DNA of 64,000 nucleotides from Oscillospiraceae bacterium (GCA_016281125.1 JAEEIA010000085.1:1-64000); one strand, 5' to 3'. Shown: positions 31,128-40,081, numbered from the stretch's first letter. The notes: a model not told the origin generated them from the sequence alone. Program-made: numbers and translations.

Positions 31128-33089
31128 ATGCGCATTTCAAAAACCAGCCGGAGAGTCATCTCCGCGGCGCTCAGTGCCGTCATGACAGCAACACTGATCG
31201 TCACGCCGTCCCTGCCGGTATCGGCAGCGTCCTATTCCGTCGGCAAAAAGCTGACGACCAAGGAGGGCTCCAATGCCTACCGCACCGAAACCGCGAACAT
31301 TGCGACCTCCGGTCTGAAAACGATTTCCTTTTATGTGACGGTCGATGCACCGGACGTTGAGGAAGTTTCCGTGTCCTACGGCTTCGGCATCGGCATCGAC
31401 AAGGATCCGTGGTGGATTGAGATGGATCACGGCAAGTTCCCGTCCAAGCCCGCCGATCCGGATGATACCGGCACAAGCGTCAAGATTCCGGCGAATGTTT
31501 CCACGCCGATCAAGGTCGACGTTTCCAGCGTCAGCGGCATCAAATATGAAACCGGAAAGTATGCCGGTGAGTTTGAATTCCGCAACTACTACGTTTCCAA
31601 TGACGGCACACTGACGCTCGACAAGATTGTTGCAAACGATACGTCCTCGTCATCCTCGTCGTCTTCTTCGTCCTCGTCTTCGTCCTCCAGCAGCAAGGCT
31701 GCCAAGAGCGGTGCATACTCCTTCAAGGACAACAAGGACGGCACCGCGACGGTTTCCTCCACGCTCTCCGGCACGATCGACGAGCTCGACTTCCTGCTGA
31801 CCGCGGGCAAGGACGAGGAATCCTACATGAAGAACGGCACCAGCACCTGGGAAGAGGGCGACCCGATCAACAGCCGCAAGATGACCTATCAGGAATTCGG
31901 TCTGCCGAATGTCAAGCCGAGCACCTCCGATGACAAGCCGACGGAAAAGCTCACGCTCGAATCCTTTACCTTCGCTGTGGAATCCAAGACCAACATGGAT
32001 ACGTTCATGTACGGCTGCGGCTTGAACGTTGAGTACAAGTCGCCTGCGGATACCGAATACTGGCTGCACAAAGACGATCCGGACTCCAACAAGGGCTACT
32101 GGTACAATGAGCACGGCCTCGACGAGGACGGCAACCCGGAAAAGGGCATCGAGGATCTTGAGATCGAAGTCGGCACCGGCACCACGCTGGAGGATGCAGG
32201 CAAATGGATCGAGGTTGAGTGGCCTGTTCCGGATGCGATCAGGGATTACACCCTTTCCAAGCCGACCGATGCGATCTCGTTCCAGTACTGGTACGGCGCA
32301 AACAAGGAGGACGGCTATGAGGAGGTCAAGTCCTGCACGCTGAAATCCGCGACCTGCACCTACACCTACGAAAAGACCATTCCGTATAACTTCACCGATT
32401 CTATTTCCTGCAATGAAAAGCTGACGCAGGGCGACAAGACCACCAACTCTGTCAACGTCAAGTATTCCAAGGGCAGCAACAACGAGGGCATCCCGCGCGC
32501 CATCAAGTTCACGGTGGAATCTCCGTCCGAGATCAAGAAGCTCGTGTTCGGCGTCGGCACCTCTGATACGGCTTCGACCGAACAGTTCACGCAGCAGCAG
32601 GCTGCAATCCTCAATGCAGGCAAGAAGCAGGAGATCATGTGGATCCTGCCGGATTCCGTTGCGGCAGATGCCAAGTACGGCAGCGTTTACTTCGGCTACT
32701 ACTACGGCGCTGACAGCAAGGACAAGGAAGTCAGCAGCGTCACGCTGAGCGACATCACCGTGTACTACGAGGAGCTCCCGGAGGAAACCACCACGACCAC
32801 CACCACAACAACGACCACCACCACCACTACTACAACCACAACGCCTGCTCCGCTGAACGCGAACTGGGGCGACACCAACTGTTCCGGCGGCGTGGACGTT
32901 TCCGATGCAGTTCTGCTCGCAAAGTACCTGAACGCGGATGTGACCGGTACGCTGACTGACCAGGGCAGAACGAATGCAAACGTCGTTTCCGGTGAGTTGG
33001 ACGGCGAAGACCTCTCCGCAATCCTGATGATGATTGCAAAGATCATCACCCCGGATCAGTGCCCGCTTGACAGACTGCCGACAGTCTGA
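31128..33089 (+). CDS. Secreted dockerin protein with three repeated beta-sandwich-like modules
   Basis: 653 residues. A signal peptide (1-34) is followed by three related modules (about 35-170, 190-420 and 425-550), each with a VxFGxG-type core (SYGFGIG, MYGCGLN, VFGVGT) and conserved Tyr/Trp and Asp residues. A Ser run (171-188) and a Thr run (553-572) are linkers, and a type I dockerin with two calcium loops (DTNCSGGVDVSDA...) ends it. It would dock on a cohesin of the cellulosome. The modules resemble carbohydrate-binding domains of Ruminococcus but I cannot name the family. A GCGGGAAC/GTTCCCGC hairpin lies in the 5' leader (31079-31100). Confidence 0.82.
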   Translation: MRISKTSRRVISAALSAVMTATLIVTPSLPVSAASYSVGKKLTTKEGSNAYRTETANIATSGLKTISFYVTVDAPDVEEVSVSYGFGIGIDKDPWWIEMDHGKFPSKPADPDDTGTSVKIPANVSTPIKVDVSSVSGIKYETGKYAGEFEFRNYYVSNDGTLTLDKIVANDTSSSSSSSSSSSSSSSSSKAAKSGAYSFKDNKDGTATVSSTLSGTIDELDFLLTAGKDEESYMKNGTSTWEEGDPINSRKMTYQEFGLPNVKPSTSDDKPTEKLTLESFTFAVESKTNMDTFMYGCGLNVEYKSPADTEYWLHKDDPDSNKGYWYNEHGLDEDGNPEKGIEDLEIEVGTGTTLEDAGKWIEVEWPVPDAIRDYTLSKPTDAISFQYWYGANKEDGYEEVKSCTLKSATCTYTYEKTIPYNFTDSISCNEKLTQGDKTTNSVNVKYSKGSNNEGIPRAIKFTVESPSEIKKLVFGVGTSDTASTEQFTQQQAAILNAGKKQEIMWILPDSVAADAKYGSVYFGYYYGADSKDKEVSSVTLSDITVYYEELPEETTTTTTTTTTTTTTTTTTTPAPLNANWGDTNCSGGVDVSDAVLLAKYLNADVTGTLTDQGRTNANVVSGELDGEDLSAILMMIAKIITPDQCPLDRLPTV

Positions 33090-33113
33090 CGGAAAGCACA
33101 GCACATATTATCC

Positions 33114-33151
33114 GAAGCCGATCCCTGAAAACGGGGTCGGCTTCTTTTTTT
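33114..33151 (+). terminator. Terminator after the three-module dockerin gene
   Basis: GAAGCCGA and TCGGCTTC with an inner CCC/GGG pair, then seven T residues. Confidence 0.9.
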
Positions 33152-33159
33152 GTCCCGCG

Positions 33160-33224
33160 TTCACAGAATATTCAAAAAATATTCATCATACGTTCATATC
33201 AATGATTCTGAAATATAGTATACT
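33160..33224 (+). promoter_or_regulatory. Response-regulator promoter with four 11-bp TTCA repeats
   Basis: TTCACAGAATA, TTCAAAAAATA, TTCATCATACG and TTCATATCAAT follow each other without gaps (33160-33203), an 11-bp period like PhoB/PhoP boxes. TATACT (33219-33224) starts 26 nt after the start of the last repeat, and no proper -35 box is present. This fits a promoter activated by an OmpR/PhoB-type protein, here probably the regulator encoded just downstream (autoregulation). The same layout occurs at 39764-39839. Confidence 0.8.
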
Positions 33225-33274
33225 ATAAGTTGTATAACTCTATTCATTTGCAAATGCAAAAAGGAGGCAACAGC

Positions 33275-33982
33275 ATGGCAATGGAAAAAATCCTCATCGT
33301 GGACGATGAGCCGAATATCTGTGAGGTGCTCCGCACGATTCTCGTGAAGGAGGGCTATACTGCAATTACCGCAAACGACGGCGAGGAGGCGCTTGCCAAA
33401 TTTGCCGCAATGCATCCCGATCTGGTGCTGCTGGACGTCATGATGCCCGGCATGAACGGCTATACCGTGATGCGTGAGATTCAGAAGAAATCCAATGTGC
33501 CGGTGATCCTTGTCACCGCAAAGGCGGAGGCCAATGATGAGGCGCTCGGCCTCGATCTCGGCGCGGAGGACTATATCACCAAGCCGATTGACAAGACCAA
33601 GCTGCTCGCGCGCATCCGTGCAAGAACGCGCAAGACCGGTCAGGCTGCGCCGGAGCCGAGCGCGCATCGCGGCAGAGTCGATTACGACAAGCTGACCGTC
33701 GATATGGACGGCTATGTGCTGCGCGTGGACGGCAAGATCATCGAAACGCCGCCGAAGGAGCTGGAGCTGCTCTACTGCCTGGCGTCGAACCCGAATCATG
33801 TGTATACCCGCGACCAGCTGCTGGACGAGGTCTGGGGCTTTGAATATTACGGCGATTCCCGCACGATTGACGTGCATATCAAGCGCCTGCGCGAAAAGCT
33901 CGAGGGCGTTTCTGACAAGTGGGAGCTGCGCACCGTCTGGGGTGTCGGCTATAAATTCGCCGTGCCGGATGAAACTGAATAA
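33275..33982 (+). CDS. OmpR/PhoB-family response regulator
   Basis: 235 residues. A receiver domain with DD10-11, phospho-acceptor Asp54 (LLDVMMPG) and Lys in TKPI, then a winged-helix Trans_reg_C domain (about 135-230). AAGGAGG precedes the ATG at 33275. It forms an operon with a histidine kinase and an HtrA protease, so a cell-envelope stress signal is plausible, yet its promoter repeats resemble Pho boxes. CiaRH-HtrA and CssRS-HtrA are comparable arrangements elsewhere; which this resembles most is not settled. Confidence 0.93.
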   Translation: MAMEKILIVDDEPNICEVLRTILVKEGYTAITANDGEEALAKFAAMHPDLVLLDVMMPGMNGYTVMREIQKKSNVPVILVTAKAEANDEALGLDLGAEDYITKPIDKTKLLARIRARTRKTGQAAPEPSAHRGRVDYDKLTVDMDGYVLRVDGKIIETPPKELELLYCLASNPNHVYTRDQLLDEVWGFEYYGDSRTIDVHIKRLREKLEGVSDKWELRTVWGVGYKFAVPDETE

Positions 33983-33985
33983 ACA

Positions 33986-35455
33986 ATGCTGAACAGTATT
34001 TACAGCCGGATTTTCTATCTGTGTACGGTCGTGCTGCTCTTTGCCTGTTCGCTGACCGGTCTGGTCACATTGTCCTATGCAAACCGGATGCACCAGAAGG
34101 AGGCAAAGGACCGCTGCGATACGACCGCGAAAAACCTGATGCTTGAGGTGCAGGCGTATATGCAGGAGGATGCGGCGCCGAATGCTGCGCTCCGGAAGCG
34201 TCTGGAGGAGTTTACCCGCAGCGAAAATGTGGACTGTTATATCTTCGACAGCGACGGCCGCTGCGTGACGCGCTCCGATTCCAACATCACGGAGATCACG
34301 CTCTCGCCTGCGCTGCGCAGAAAAGCGGACAAGGAGCCGTATTACGAGCTCGGCGGCGCCAGCGGAAATTATATGGAAGCGACGGCGACCTGGGTCGAGC
34401 GCATTGAACAGGCGGGCGGCACGGATCCGGAGGAAACGACCGGCTATTATATGATGATGATTTTCCCGATGGGCTATCTGAGCGAGTTCTCATCGAAGCT
34501 CATTACGCTGCTGGCCGTTTCGCTGATCGTCATCGGCATTGCCTGCGCGATGCTGTTCTATCTGAATACCACACGCGTGCTCAGTCCGGTTTTGCAGGTG
34601 ACAAAGGCTGCGGAGCTCTATGCCAAGGGCGATTTTTCGCAGCGCCTTCAGCAGACCGGTGATCCGGAAATGGATCGCCTCACCACGACCATGAACCACA
34701 TGGCCGATTTCATCGACCGGAACGAACGCAGCCGCAGACGCTTTGTTTCTGATGTGTCCCACGAGCTGAAAACGCCGATTACGAGCATCGGCGGCTTTGT
34801 GAACGGCATTCTGGACGGCACCATTCCGCAGGCCGAGGAGAAGAAATATCTGCGGATTGTTTCCTCTGAGGTTGACCGCATGTCGCGCCTTGTTCACACG
34901 ATGCTGAACATCTCCCGCTTTGAGGAGGGCACGATGGCACCGCGCTTTGAACGTGCGGATATCACGCATCTGCTGATTAAAACGATTCTGCTGTTTGAGA
35001 ACAAGGTCAATGCGAAATCGCTGTTTGTCGAAGGCCTTGACGAGTGCCCGCGCGCGATTGCCGTGGTCGATAAGGATCTGGTGCAGCAGGTGTTCTATAA
35101 TCTGACGGAAAATGCAATCAAGTTTGTCAACAAGGAGGGAACCCTGTCCTTTGCGGTGGATTCGGATGACGAGCATGTGAATGTGCATATCCGCAACACC
35201 GGCGAGGGACTGACCGAGGAGGAAATCTCCCGCGTGTTTGACCGCTTTTACAAGACGGACGAATCCCGCGGCAAGGATACGACGGGCGTCGGGCTCGGGC
35301 TTTCGATCGTCAGCCGGATCGTCGCACTGCACGGGGGGCAGGTGACGGTCAAGAGCGTCAAGGGGGAGTACACGGAATTTATCGTCACGCTGCCGCGCTA
35401 TCAGCGGATCGGTGACGAAAAGCCGAAGGATCCGAAAGGAGGAAATCAGGCATGA
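33986..35455 (+). CDS. Sensor histidine kinase
   Basis: 489 residues. Two membrane helices (about 11-31 and 172-193) enclose an outer sensor domain of about 140 residues. HAMP, HisKA with His259 (DVSHELKTP) and a HATPase_c with N, G1 (GVGLGLSIV) and G2 boxes follow. It starts 3 bp after the regulator gene and overlaps the protease gene (ATGA). The sensor domain has no family I recognise. Confidence 0.93.
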   Translation: MLNSIYSRIFYLCTVVLLFACSLTGLVTLSYANRMHQKEAKDRCDTTAKNLMLEVQAYMQEDAAPNAALRKRLEEFTRSENVDCYIFDSDGRCVTRSDSNITEITLSPALRRKADKEPYYELGGASGNYMEATATWVERIEQAGGTDPEETTGYYMMMIFPMGYLSEFSSKLITLLAVSLIVIGIACAMLFYLNTTRVLSPVLQVTKAAELYAKGDFSQRLQQTGDPEMDRLTTTMNHMADFIDRNERSRRRFVSDVSHELKTPITSIGGFVNGILDGTIPQAEEKKYLRIVSSEVDRMSRLVHTMLNISRFEEGTMAPRFERADITHLLIKTILLFENKVNAKSLFVEGLDECPRAIAVVDKDLVQQVFYNLTENAIKFVNKEGTLSFAVDSDDEHVNVHIRNTGEGLTEEEISRVFDRFYKTDESRGKDTTGVGLGLSIVSRIVALHGGQVTVKSVKGEYTEFIVTLPRYQRIGDEKPKDPKGGNQA

Positions 35456-36822
35456 ACGATGATGAACTGCGCACACTGCCCGGCAATGAGCAGTATTTGA
35501 ATGACGACCCGTTCCGGGACGCTGCAAGGGCAGCGGAACAGCTGCCGGAATGTGCCGCTGCGCCTGCTGCGCCGCCCGCGTTTTCCTTTGCGCCGCCGGC
35601 ATCCGAAGCGGATACGCCTGCGGCAGAGGCTGCGGTTCCGCCGCGTCCGAACCGCCATGCGTTCCTGTATTTCATGCTGACGCTGCTGGTGTTCGGCGTG
35701 CTGGCGTTTTCCGTCTTTGTCGTGATCTGGGATGTGCGGAACGGCACAACCTCCGGCGGATACCGCGCGGGCAGCATCGTGCGCGTGGAGCTGGTGCAGA
35801 ACCGCCGCGAGCCGACCCCCGATCAGGAGGCGGATGAAAACGGACGCTATTCCTTTGCGGGCATTGCACAGGCTGTGATGCCGAGCATCGTGGAGATCTA
35901 TACCTATAAGGACGGCACCATGGGCGGTACCGGCTCCGGCATCATTCTGACGGCGGACGGCTACATTGCGACCAATGCGCATGTGCTGGAGGACGCGACG
36001 AGCTATTCGGTCAGGCTGTTTGACGAATCGCAGCAGGATGTGCAGTACAGCGCCGTTCTGGTTGGACATGACAGCAAGACGGATCTGGCTGTGCTGAAAA
36101 TTTCGGCGGCGAATCTGAAGCCCGCCGTGCTCGGTGACGCGAATGACGTTCACATCGGTGAGGAGGTCTGTGCGCTGGGCAATCCTGCGGGACTGAGCGG
36201 TTCCATCACGACCGGCATCATCTCCGGCATGAACCGCAAGGTGCGCGCGAAATCAACCAACTTTGAAATGGACTGTATCCAGACGGATGCTGCAATCAGC
36301 CCGGGCAATTCCGGCGGCGCGCTTGTCGATATGTACGGGCAGGTGATCGGCATCACCTCGTCCAAGTACGGCGCCAGCATGATCTTCGGCGGCTCGTATG
36401 AGGGACTCGGCTTTGCCATCACGATCAATCAGGCACTGCCGATTTTGCAGGAGCTTATGGAAAAGGGCTATGTCAGCGGCAGAGTCCGCATCGGCATCCA
36501 GTTCCTCGACAACAAGCATGCGCATGAGGAAGCGGAAAAGGCCGGAACCAAGCTGCCTGCGGAGCTGGATGAAAACGGCATTCAGGTTTTGTCGGTTTCG
36601 GAGGACTCCGATCTGAAAAACACAGCCATGCAGGACAATGACTGGATTCTGACGATGAACGGGCATGATGTTTCGGACTATGACAGCATCAATCAGGCGA
36701 TCAGCGGACTGGTCGGCGGCGATTCGGTACACTGCCGCTGCGGCCGCGTGCTTGAGGACGGTACGCTCAAGACCTTTGAGATTGACTTCACGCTGCTGGA
36801 GGATCAGTCGGGAGAATACTGA
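35452..36822 (+). CDS. HtrA/DegP-like membrane-anchored serine protease
   Basis: 456 residues. A Pro/Ala-rich cytoplasmic N-terminus, one membrane helix (about 68-90), a trypsin-like domain with triad His177, Asp211 and Ser287 (SPGNSGGAL) and a C-terminal PDZ domain. It degrades misfolded exported proteins; with the upstream two-component system it probably forms an envelope-stress response. Translationally coupled to the kinase. Confidence 0.94.
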   Translation: MNDDELRTLPGNEQYLNDDPFRDAARAAEQLPECAAAPAAPPAFSFAPPASEADTPAAEAAVPPRPNRHAFLYFMLTLLVFGVLAFSVFVVIWDVRNGTTSGGYRAGSIVRVELVQNRREPTPDQEADENGRYSFAGIAQAVMPSIVEIYTYKDGTMGGTGSGIILTADGYIATNAHVLEDATSYSVRLFDESQQDVQYSAVLVGHDSKTDLAVLKISAANLKPAVLGDANDVHIGEEVCALGNPAGLSGSITTGIISGMNRKVRAKSTNFEMDCIQTDAAISPGNSGGALVDMYGQVIGITSSKYGASMIFGGSYEGLGFAITINQALPILQELMEKGYVSGRVRIGIQFLDNKHAHEEAEKAGTKLPAELDENGIQVLSVSEDSDLKNTAMQDNDWILTMNGHDVSDYDSINQAISGLVGGDSVHCRCGRVLEDGTLKTFEIDFTLLEDQSGEY

Positions 36823-36827
36823 AAAAC

Positions 36828-36858
36828 AAAAGGCGCTGGCTTCGGCCGGCGCCTTTTT
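36828..36858 (+). terminator. Terminator after the two-component/HtrA operon
   Basis: GGCGCTGGC, loop TTCG, GCCGGCGCC, then five T residues. Confidence 0.9.
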
Positions 36859-36984
36859 GGCTGATATAGCGGTATAGAGGTATCTCCGATGGATTGAAAA
36901 TGGGGCGCTCACCCGCTTCGCTATGCGTTTGCACCGCAAATTCACGAAACCGGCCGAATCCCTTTGTGAAGAAACTGCGCAAGA

Positions 36985-37014
36985 GTGGACGCCCTTTTTC
37001 CAGAGGGCGTCCAC
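36985..37014. terminator. Hairpin between the HtrA operon and the SGNH gene
   Basis: GTGGACGCCCT and AGGGCGTCCAC around an 8-nt loop. It lies 40 bp past the stop of the minus-strand SGNH gene, so it may end that transcript, though no clear T-run follows on the minus strand. Confidence 0.55.
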
Positions 37015-37054
37015 TTCATAAAGCAGTATTTCCGTTACATCGTGCCGCGATCCC

Positions 37055-39592
37055 TTATTTCACGTACTGTGAAAGGCCGATGTTCATATTTTTGATGCCG
37101 CTGCAAATGATGCCTGCCGTGACCTTGGCGCCGGTTTCCGTGAAGTGCGTGAAGTCCGTGCCGCCCTGCGTTGTCGAGCCCATGTAGTAGCCGTATACCG
37201 TATCATACGGGCGGTTGTTGAAATCATTGGCCATTGCCGCGCTCAGGTCGAAATACGGCACATTGTACTTTCGCGCCAGCGCCTGACAGGCCGAATCAAT
37301 GTTGCGGTATCCTGCGCCGAACGGCTGCTGTGCGCCCTTGATCGAGAGCGTCGGGCACATCAGAATCGGCGTTGCGCCCTTTTCCAGCGCGCCCTTGATA
37401 TAGAACGTCATGTAATATTCAAAGGAGCCCTGCGTCGGGTTATCGACATTGTTGCAGACCGGCGCATAGCGCTCTTCCTTGTTGTACGCGCCGTCGTTGA
37501 TGCCGAAGCAGACAATCAGATAATCGCCCTCTTTGATCTGGTCGAGGATTGTTTGCAGTCTGCCGTTGTCATAAAAGCTCTTGGAGCTCCTGCCTGCGAT
37601 GGAATGATTTGAAACCTGCACATTGTCCGTGAAATAATCCTGGAGATAGTAGCCCCAGCCCTGCTGCGGCGCGTAGGATGCATTATAGCTCTGCGCGGTC
37701 GAATCCGACGCCACATACACAACCGGCTTGTCCGAAGTGATCTGCGGCGTGCCCGGCTGTGACGATGCTTCGTAGGGCTGGGCAATCGGCTCGTCGGTGA
37801 AGCTCATTTCCATATAGTCGAAGTTCGGGCCGCCCTCGGAGGTATCCGATTTCAGTGTGATCCGGTTGACGCCCGCTTTCAGCGGCAGCACGATGCCGCG
37901 CTGCTCCCATGTCGTCCACGCGCCCGTTGTCAGGAAGCTCTGCTTCCAGATTTTGTCGGTGCTGTCCAGCGAAACCGTCATGACGCGGTCATTCGCGGAG
38001 CCGTTTGCAATATTGAACGTGCAGAGGTAATTGCCGTCCTGCGGCGCACAGACGGAGAACGTCACGGCACTGGACGTGCTGTTGTCGAGGTTCAGATAGT
38101 CCTTATAGCTGTATCCGGCATTGGTTTCCTCATGCCAGCCGTTCAGGATTGCCTGCTCCGATGCCGCATATTTCGGATCTGCAAATGCTATTTCCTGACC
38201 GGAGATGTATTTTGCCAGCAGGACAAGATCTTCCGCGCCGACCTTGAAATCGCTGTTCATATCGGCAGCCTGGAGGATGTTGTAATCCGCGCCCGTGCCG
38301 ATGATGCGCTTCATCAGCGTCAGATCCTTGGAGGTCAGCCTGCTGTCGCCGTCCAGATCGCCCTGGAGCAGCGGATCCGGTGCTGTCACGACCGGCGTCG
38401 GCTCTGTGCCGGGTGTGGTGCCGGGCGTCGTACCGGGCTCGGCGCTGCCGGAATTGATTGCGTCCGCCATGAACTTTGCAAGCACCTTTGCGCCCGAACG
38501 GTTCGGGTGCAGGCCGTCGTCCATATACATGGCGTTGACCTCATCAACGGATTTCGTCAGGCAGTAATCCTGCCACAGCTGAAACAGGTTGACGACCTCA
38601 ATGTTGAGCTTCTGGCCGACCGAAGCGACCGCGCCGTTATACCAGCGGCCGGTCAGCAGCGGACTGCGCTGACAGTCGCCGTTTCTGCCCTGCTGCTGCA
38701 CGAGTATTACGCGCGTGCCCTTTTTCATCGCGCGCTGGGCCATGTCGGTGAGGATTTCTGCGTACTGCTCCTCGGTTGTGTTGTTCTTGGCGTTCGTGTC
38801 GTTGATGCCGATGGACACAACATAGATGTCGCCGGGCTGGCCGTTTTTCTCGATGACCGTGAACTGCCCTGCGTCCATGAAGCCGCGGGCGCACTGGCCG
38901 GAGGTCGCCATATTCATGACCTGCCATTTGGTATTGTCGATGTAATCCGGGAGCATCTGTGCCCAGCCTGCCTGCCCGGAGGAATTCAGCGGGTAGTAGT
39001 TGCAGACGGTCGAGTCGCCGCACACCCAGATTGTCGGGTTCGTTTTCGCCTCATCCGAAATCTTCTTGATTTCCAGCGCGGAGATCGAGAACGGATAGCC
39101 CGCCTTGCCCTCGCAGGCGCAGATGTTGAGCTGACCGTCCGAAACCGGTACCTGTAAGGTGTGGTACGCGTTGTTGCCGGTCATGTTCATGATCTGGTAC
39201 ATGCCCTCGATTGCAACGCTGGTGCGGTTCGTATCACCGAGCCACACGGAAACCTGATACAGGCCGTTCGGGACGTCGGCGCAGAAGGTATAACCGCCGG
39301 TCGGCGTGGAATTGTTGAAGCGCACGGCATCGCTGAGCGCGCCGCCGCCGGATGCGCCGACATTCGTGACGTTTGTGCCGCCGGAGAAGCCGTAGCCTCT
39401 GCCGGCGTTGTAGCCGTCGGATGCGCTGACGCCGGTATAGCCGCCCTCAACACCGCCGCCGCCGAAATCGAATTTCCAGTAGTCGGACGCGGCCGATGCG
39501 GTCAGCGTTCCTGCGGGCAGCAGCGCGGCCAGTGCGGCTGTCACCGTGAATGAGGCCGCCGCAGCGGTCAGCTTTCTGAGAAGTTGTTTCAT
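37055..39592 (-). CDS. Dockerin protein with two SGNH (CE12-like) esterase domains
   Basis: 845 residues on the minus strand. A signal peptide is followed by an N-terminal beta-sandwich (about 35-180) and a first SGNH hydrolase with GDST, GIND and DGLHPN blocks (about 190-395). Next comes an internal type I dockerin (about 405-465), a CBM35-like domain (about 470-610) and a second SGNH hydrolase with SDST, GIND and DFTH (about 620-840). CE12-type enzymes remove acetyl groups from rhamnogalacturonan or xylan. The start at 39592 begins the signal peptide; the longer frame to 39724 adds non-signal sequence. It has its own promoter and an operator-like palindrome. Confidence 0.88.
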   Translation of the reverse strand: MKQLLRKLTAAAASFTVTAALAALLPAGTLTASAASDYWKFDFGGGGVEGGYTGVSASDGYNAGRGYGFSGGTNVTNVGASGGGALSDAVRFNNSTPTGGYTFCADVPNGLYQVSVWLGDTNRTSVAIEGMYQIMNMTGNNAYHTLQVPVSDGQLNICACEGKAGYPFSISALEIKKISDEAKTNPTIWVCGDSTVCNYYPLNSSGQAGWAQMLPDYIDNTKWQVMNMATSGQCARGFMDAGQFTVIEKNGQPGDIYVVSIGINDTNAKNNTTEEQYAEILTDMAQRAMKKGTRVILVQQQGRNGDCQRSPLLTGRWYNGAVASVGQKLNIEVVNLFQLWQDYCLTKSVDEVNAMYMDDGLHPNRSGAKVLAKFMADAINSGSAEPGTTPGTTPGTEPTPVVTAPDPLLQGDLDGDSRLTSKDLTLMKRIIGTGADYNILQAADMNSDFKVGAEDLVLLAKYISGQEIAFADPKYAASEQAILNGWHEETNAGYSYKDYLNLDNSTSSAVTFSVCAPQDGNYLCTFNIANGSANDRVMTVSLDSTDKIWKQSFLTTGAWTTWEQRGIVLPLKAGVNRITLKSDTSEGGPNFDYMEMSFTDEPIAQPYEASSQPGTPQITSDKPVVYVASDSTAQSYNASYAPQQGWGYYLQDYFTDNVQVSNHSIAGRSSKSFYDNGRLQTILDQIKEGDYLIVCFGINDGAYNKEERYAPVCNNVDNPTQGSFEYYMTFYIKGALEKGATPILMCPTLSIKGAQQPFGAGYRNIDSACQALARKYNVPYFDLSAAMANDFNNRPYDTVYGYYMGSTTQGGTDFTHFTETGAKVTAGIICSGIKNMNIGLSQYVK

Positions 39593-39616
39593 ATTGAAAC
39601 CCCCGTTTCTTTTTCT

Positions 39617-39637
39617 TATGATATGCAGCATATCATA
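39617..39637. promoter_or_regulatory. Operator-like palindrome in the SGNH gene leader
   Basis: TATGATATGC, one central base, GCATATCATA: perfect 10-bp arms. It lies between the predicted transcription start (about 39643 on the minus strand) and the ribosome binding site, so a repressor bound here would block transcription. A LacI-type sugar repressor is a guess. Confidence 0.55.
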
Positions 39638-39649
39638 TCCCATACTGCT

Positions 39650-39679
39650 ATCATACCATATAAAAAGAAAAACTGTCAA
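39650..39679 (-). promoter_or_regulatory. Promoter of the SGNH dockerin gene
   Basis: Minus strand: TTGACA (39679-39674), 18-bp spacer, TATGAT (39655-39650). Confidence 0.75.
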
Positions 39680-39763
39680 GTGGTATCGCAAAGAATGATA
39701 AGAAATCACACGAAAAAAATACAATTATACAATTTTGAAAATTGATGTATACTATGACGGACG

Positions 39764-39839
39764 TTCACAGTTTTCTTTCCTTTTGTTCATGAATTGTTCA
39801 TTTTGTATTCAGCTTGCGTTTAAGTTTATAGGTTATACT
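39764..39839 (+). promoter_or_regulatory. Small-RNA promoter with 11-bp TTCA repeats
   Basis: TTCA-headed units begin at 39764, 39786, 39797 and 39808, all on an 11-bp grid (the unit at 39775 is degenerate: CTTT). TATACT (39834-39839) starts 26 nt after the last unit, exactly as in the response-regulator promoter at 33160-33224, and the -10 sequence is the same. No gene follows within 300 bp; a candidate small RNA does. Confidence 0.75.
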
Positions 39840-39845
39840 TGATAT

Positions 39846-39949
39846 TGAGGCTGGGAGGCCTCGTTTCAAATCCCCCAATCCCCCCTATGTTTTGTTGATT
39901 TTACTTCTCCTGGCAGCTATGCGGCACACCGCCGCATAGCTTTATTTCT
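39846..39949 (+). ncRNA. Candidate C-rich small RNA under the TTCA-repeat promoter
   Basis: About 104 nt from the predicted start to a strong terminator (AGCTATGCGG/CCGCATAGCT with TTTATTT, 39915-39949). It has a short 5' hairpin (GAGGC/GCCTC, 39847-39862) and two C runs, CCCCC at 39872 and CCCCCC at 39880, in a likely single-stranded stretch. UCCC-type loops are typical of Gram-positive sRNAs that pair with Shine-Dalgarno sequences. No open frame with a ribosome binding site is present. Confidence 0.6.
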
Positions 39950-40052
39950 GCCTGTTTGTTTTATTATGATATATCATTGAATATAAACATATCGTATAAC
40001 TCGGGCGGATTATTACGCATCTGGGGCGTTCTGACTATTTTGCGGACGGCGC

Positions 40053-40081
40053 TTGACAGAATCGCAAAAGTATTCTATAAT
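40053..40081 (+). promoter_or_regulatory. Promoter of the O-acetylhomoserine sulfhydrylase gene
   Basis: TTGACA (40053-40058), 17-bp spacer, TATAAT (40076-40081); perfect consensus. A short leader of about 50 nt follows; I see no S-box or T-box riboswitch in it. Confidence 0.85.

Noticed and set aside
31650-33104. Long antisense open frame over the three-module dockerin gene
   Set aside because: It mirrors the Ser and Thr runs and has no ribosome binding site; it is a shadow of the real gene.
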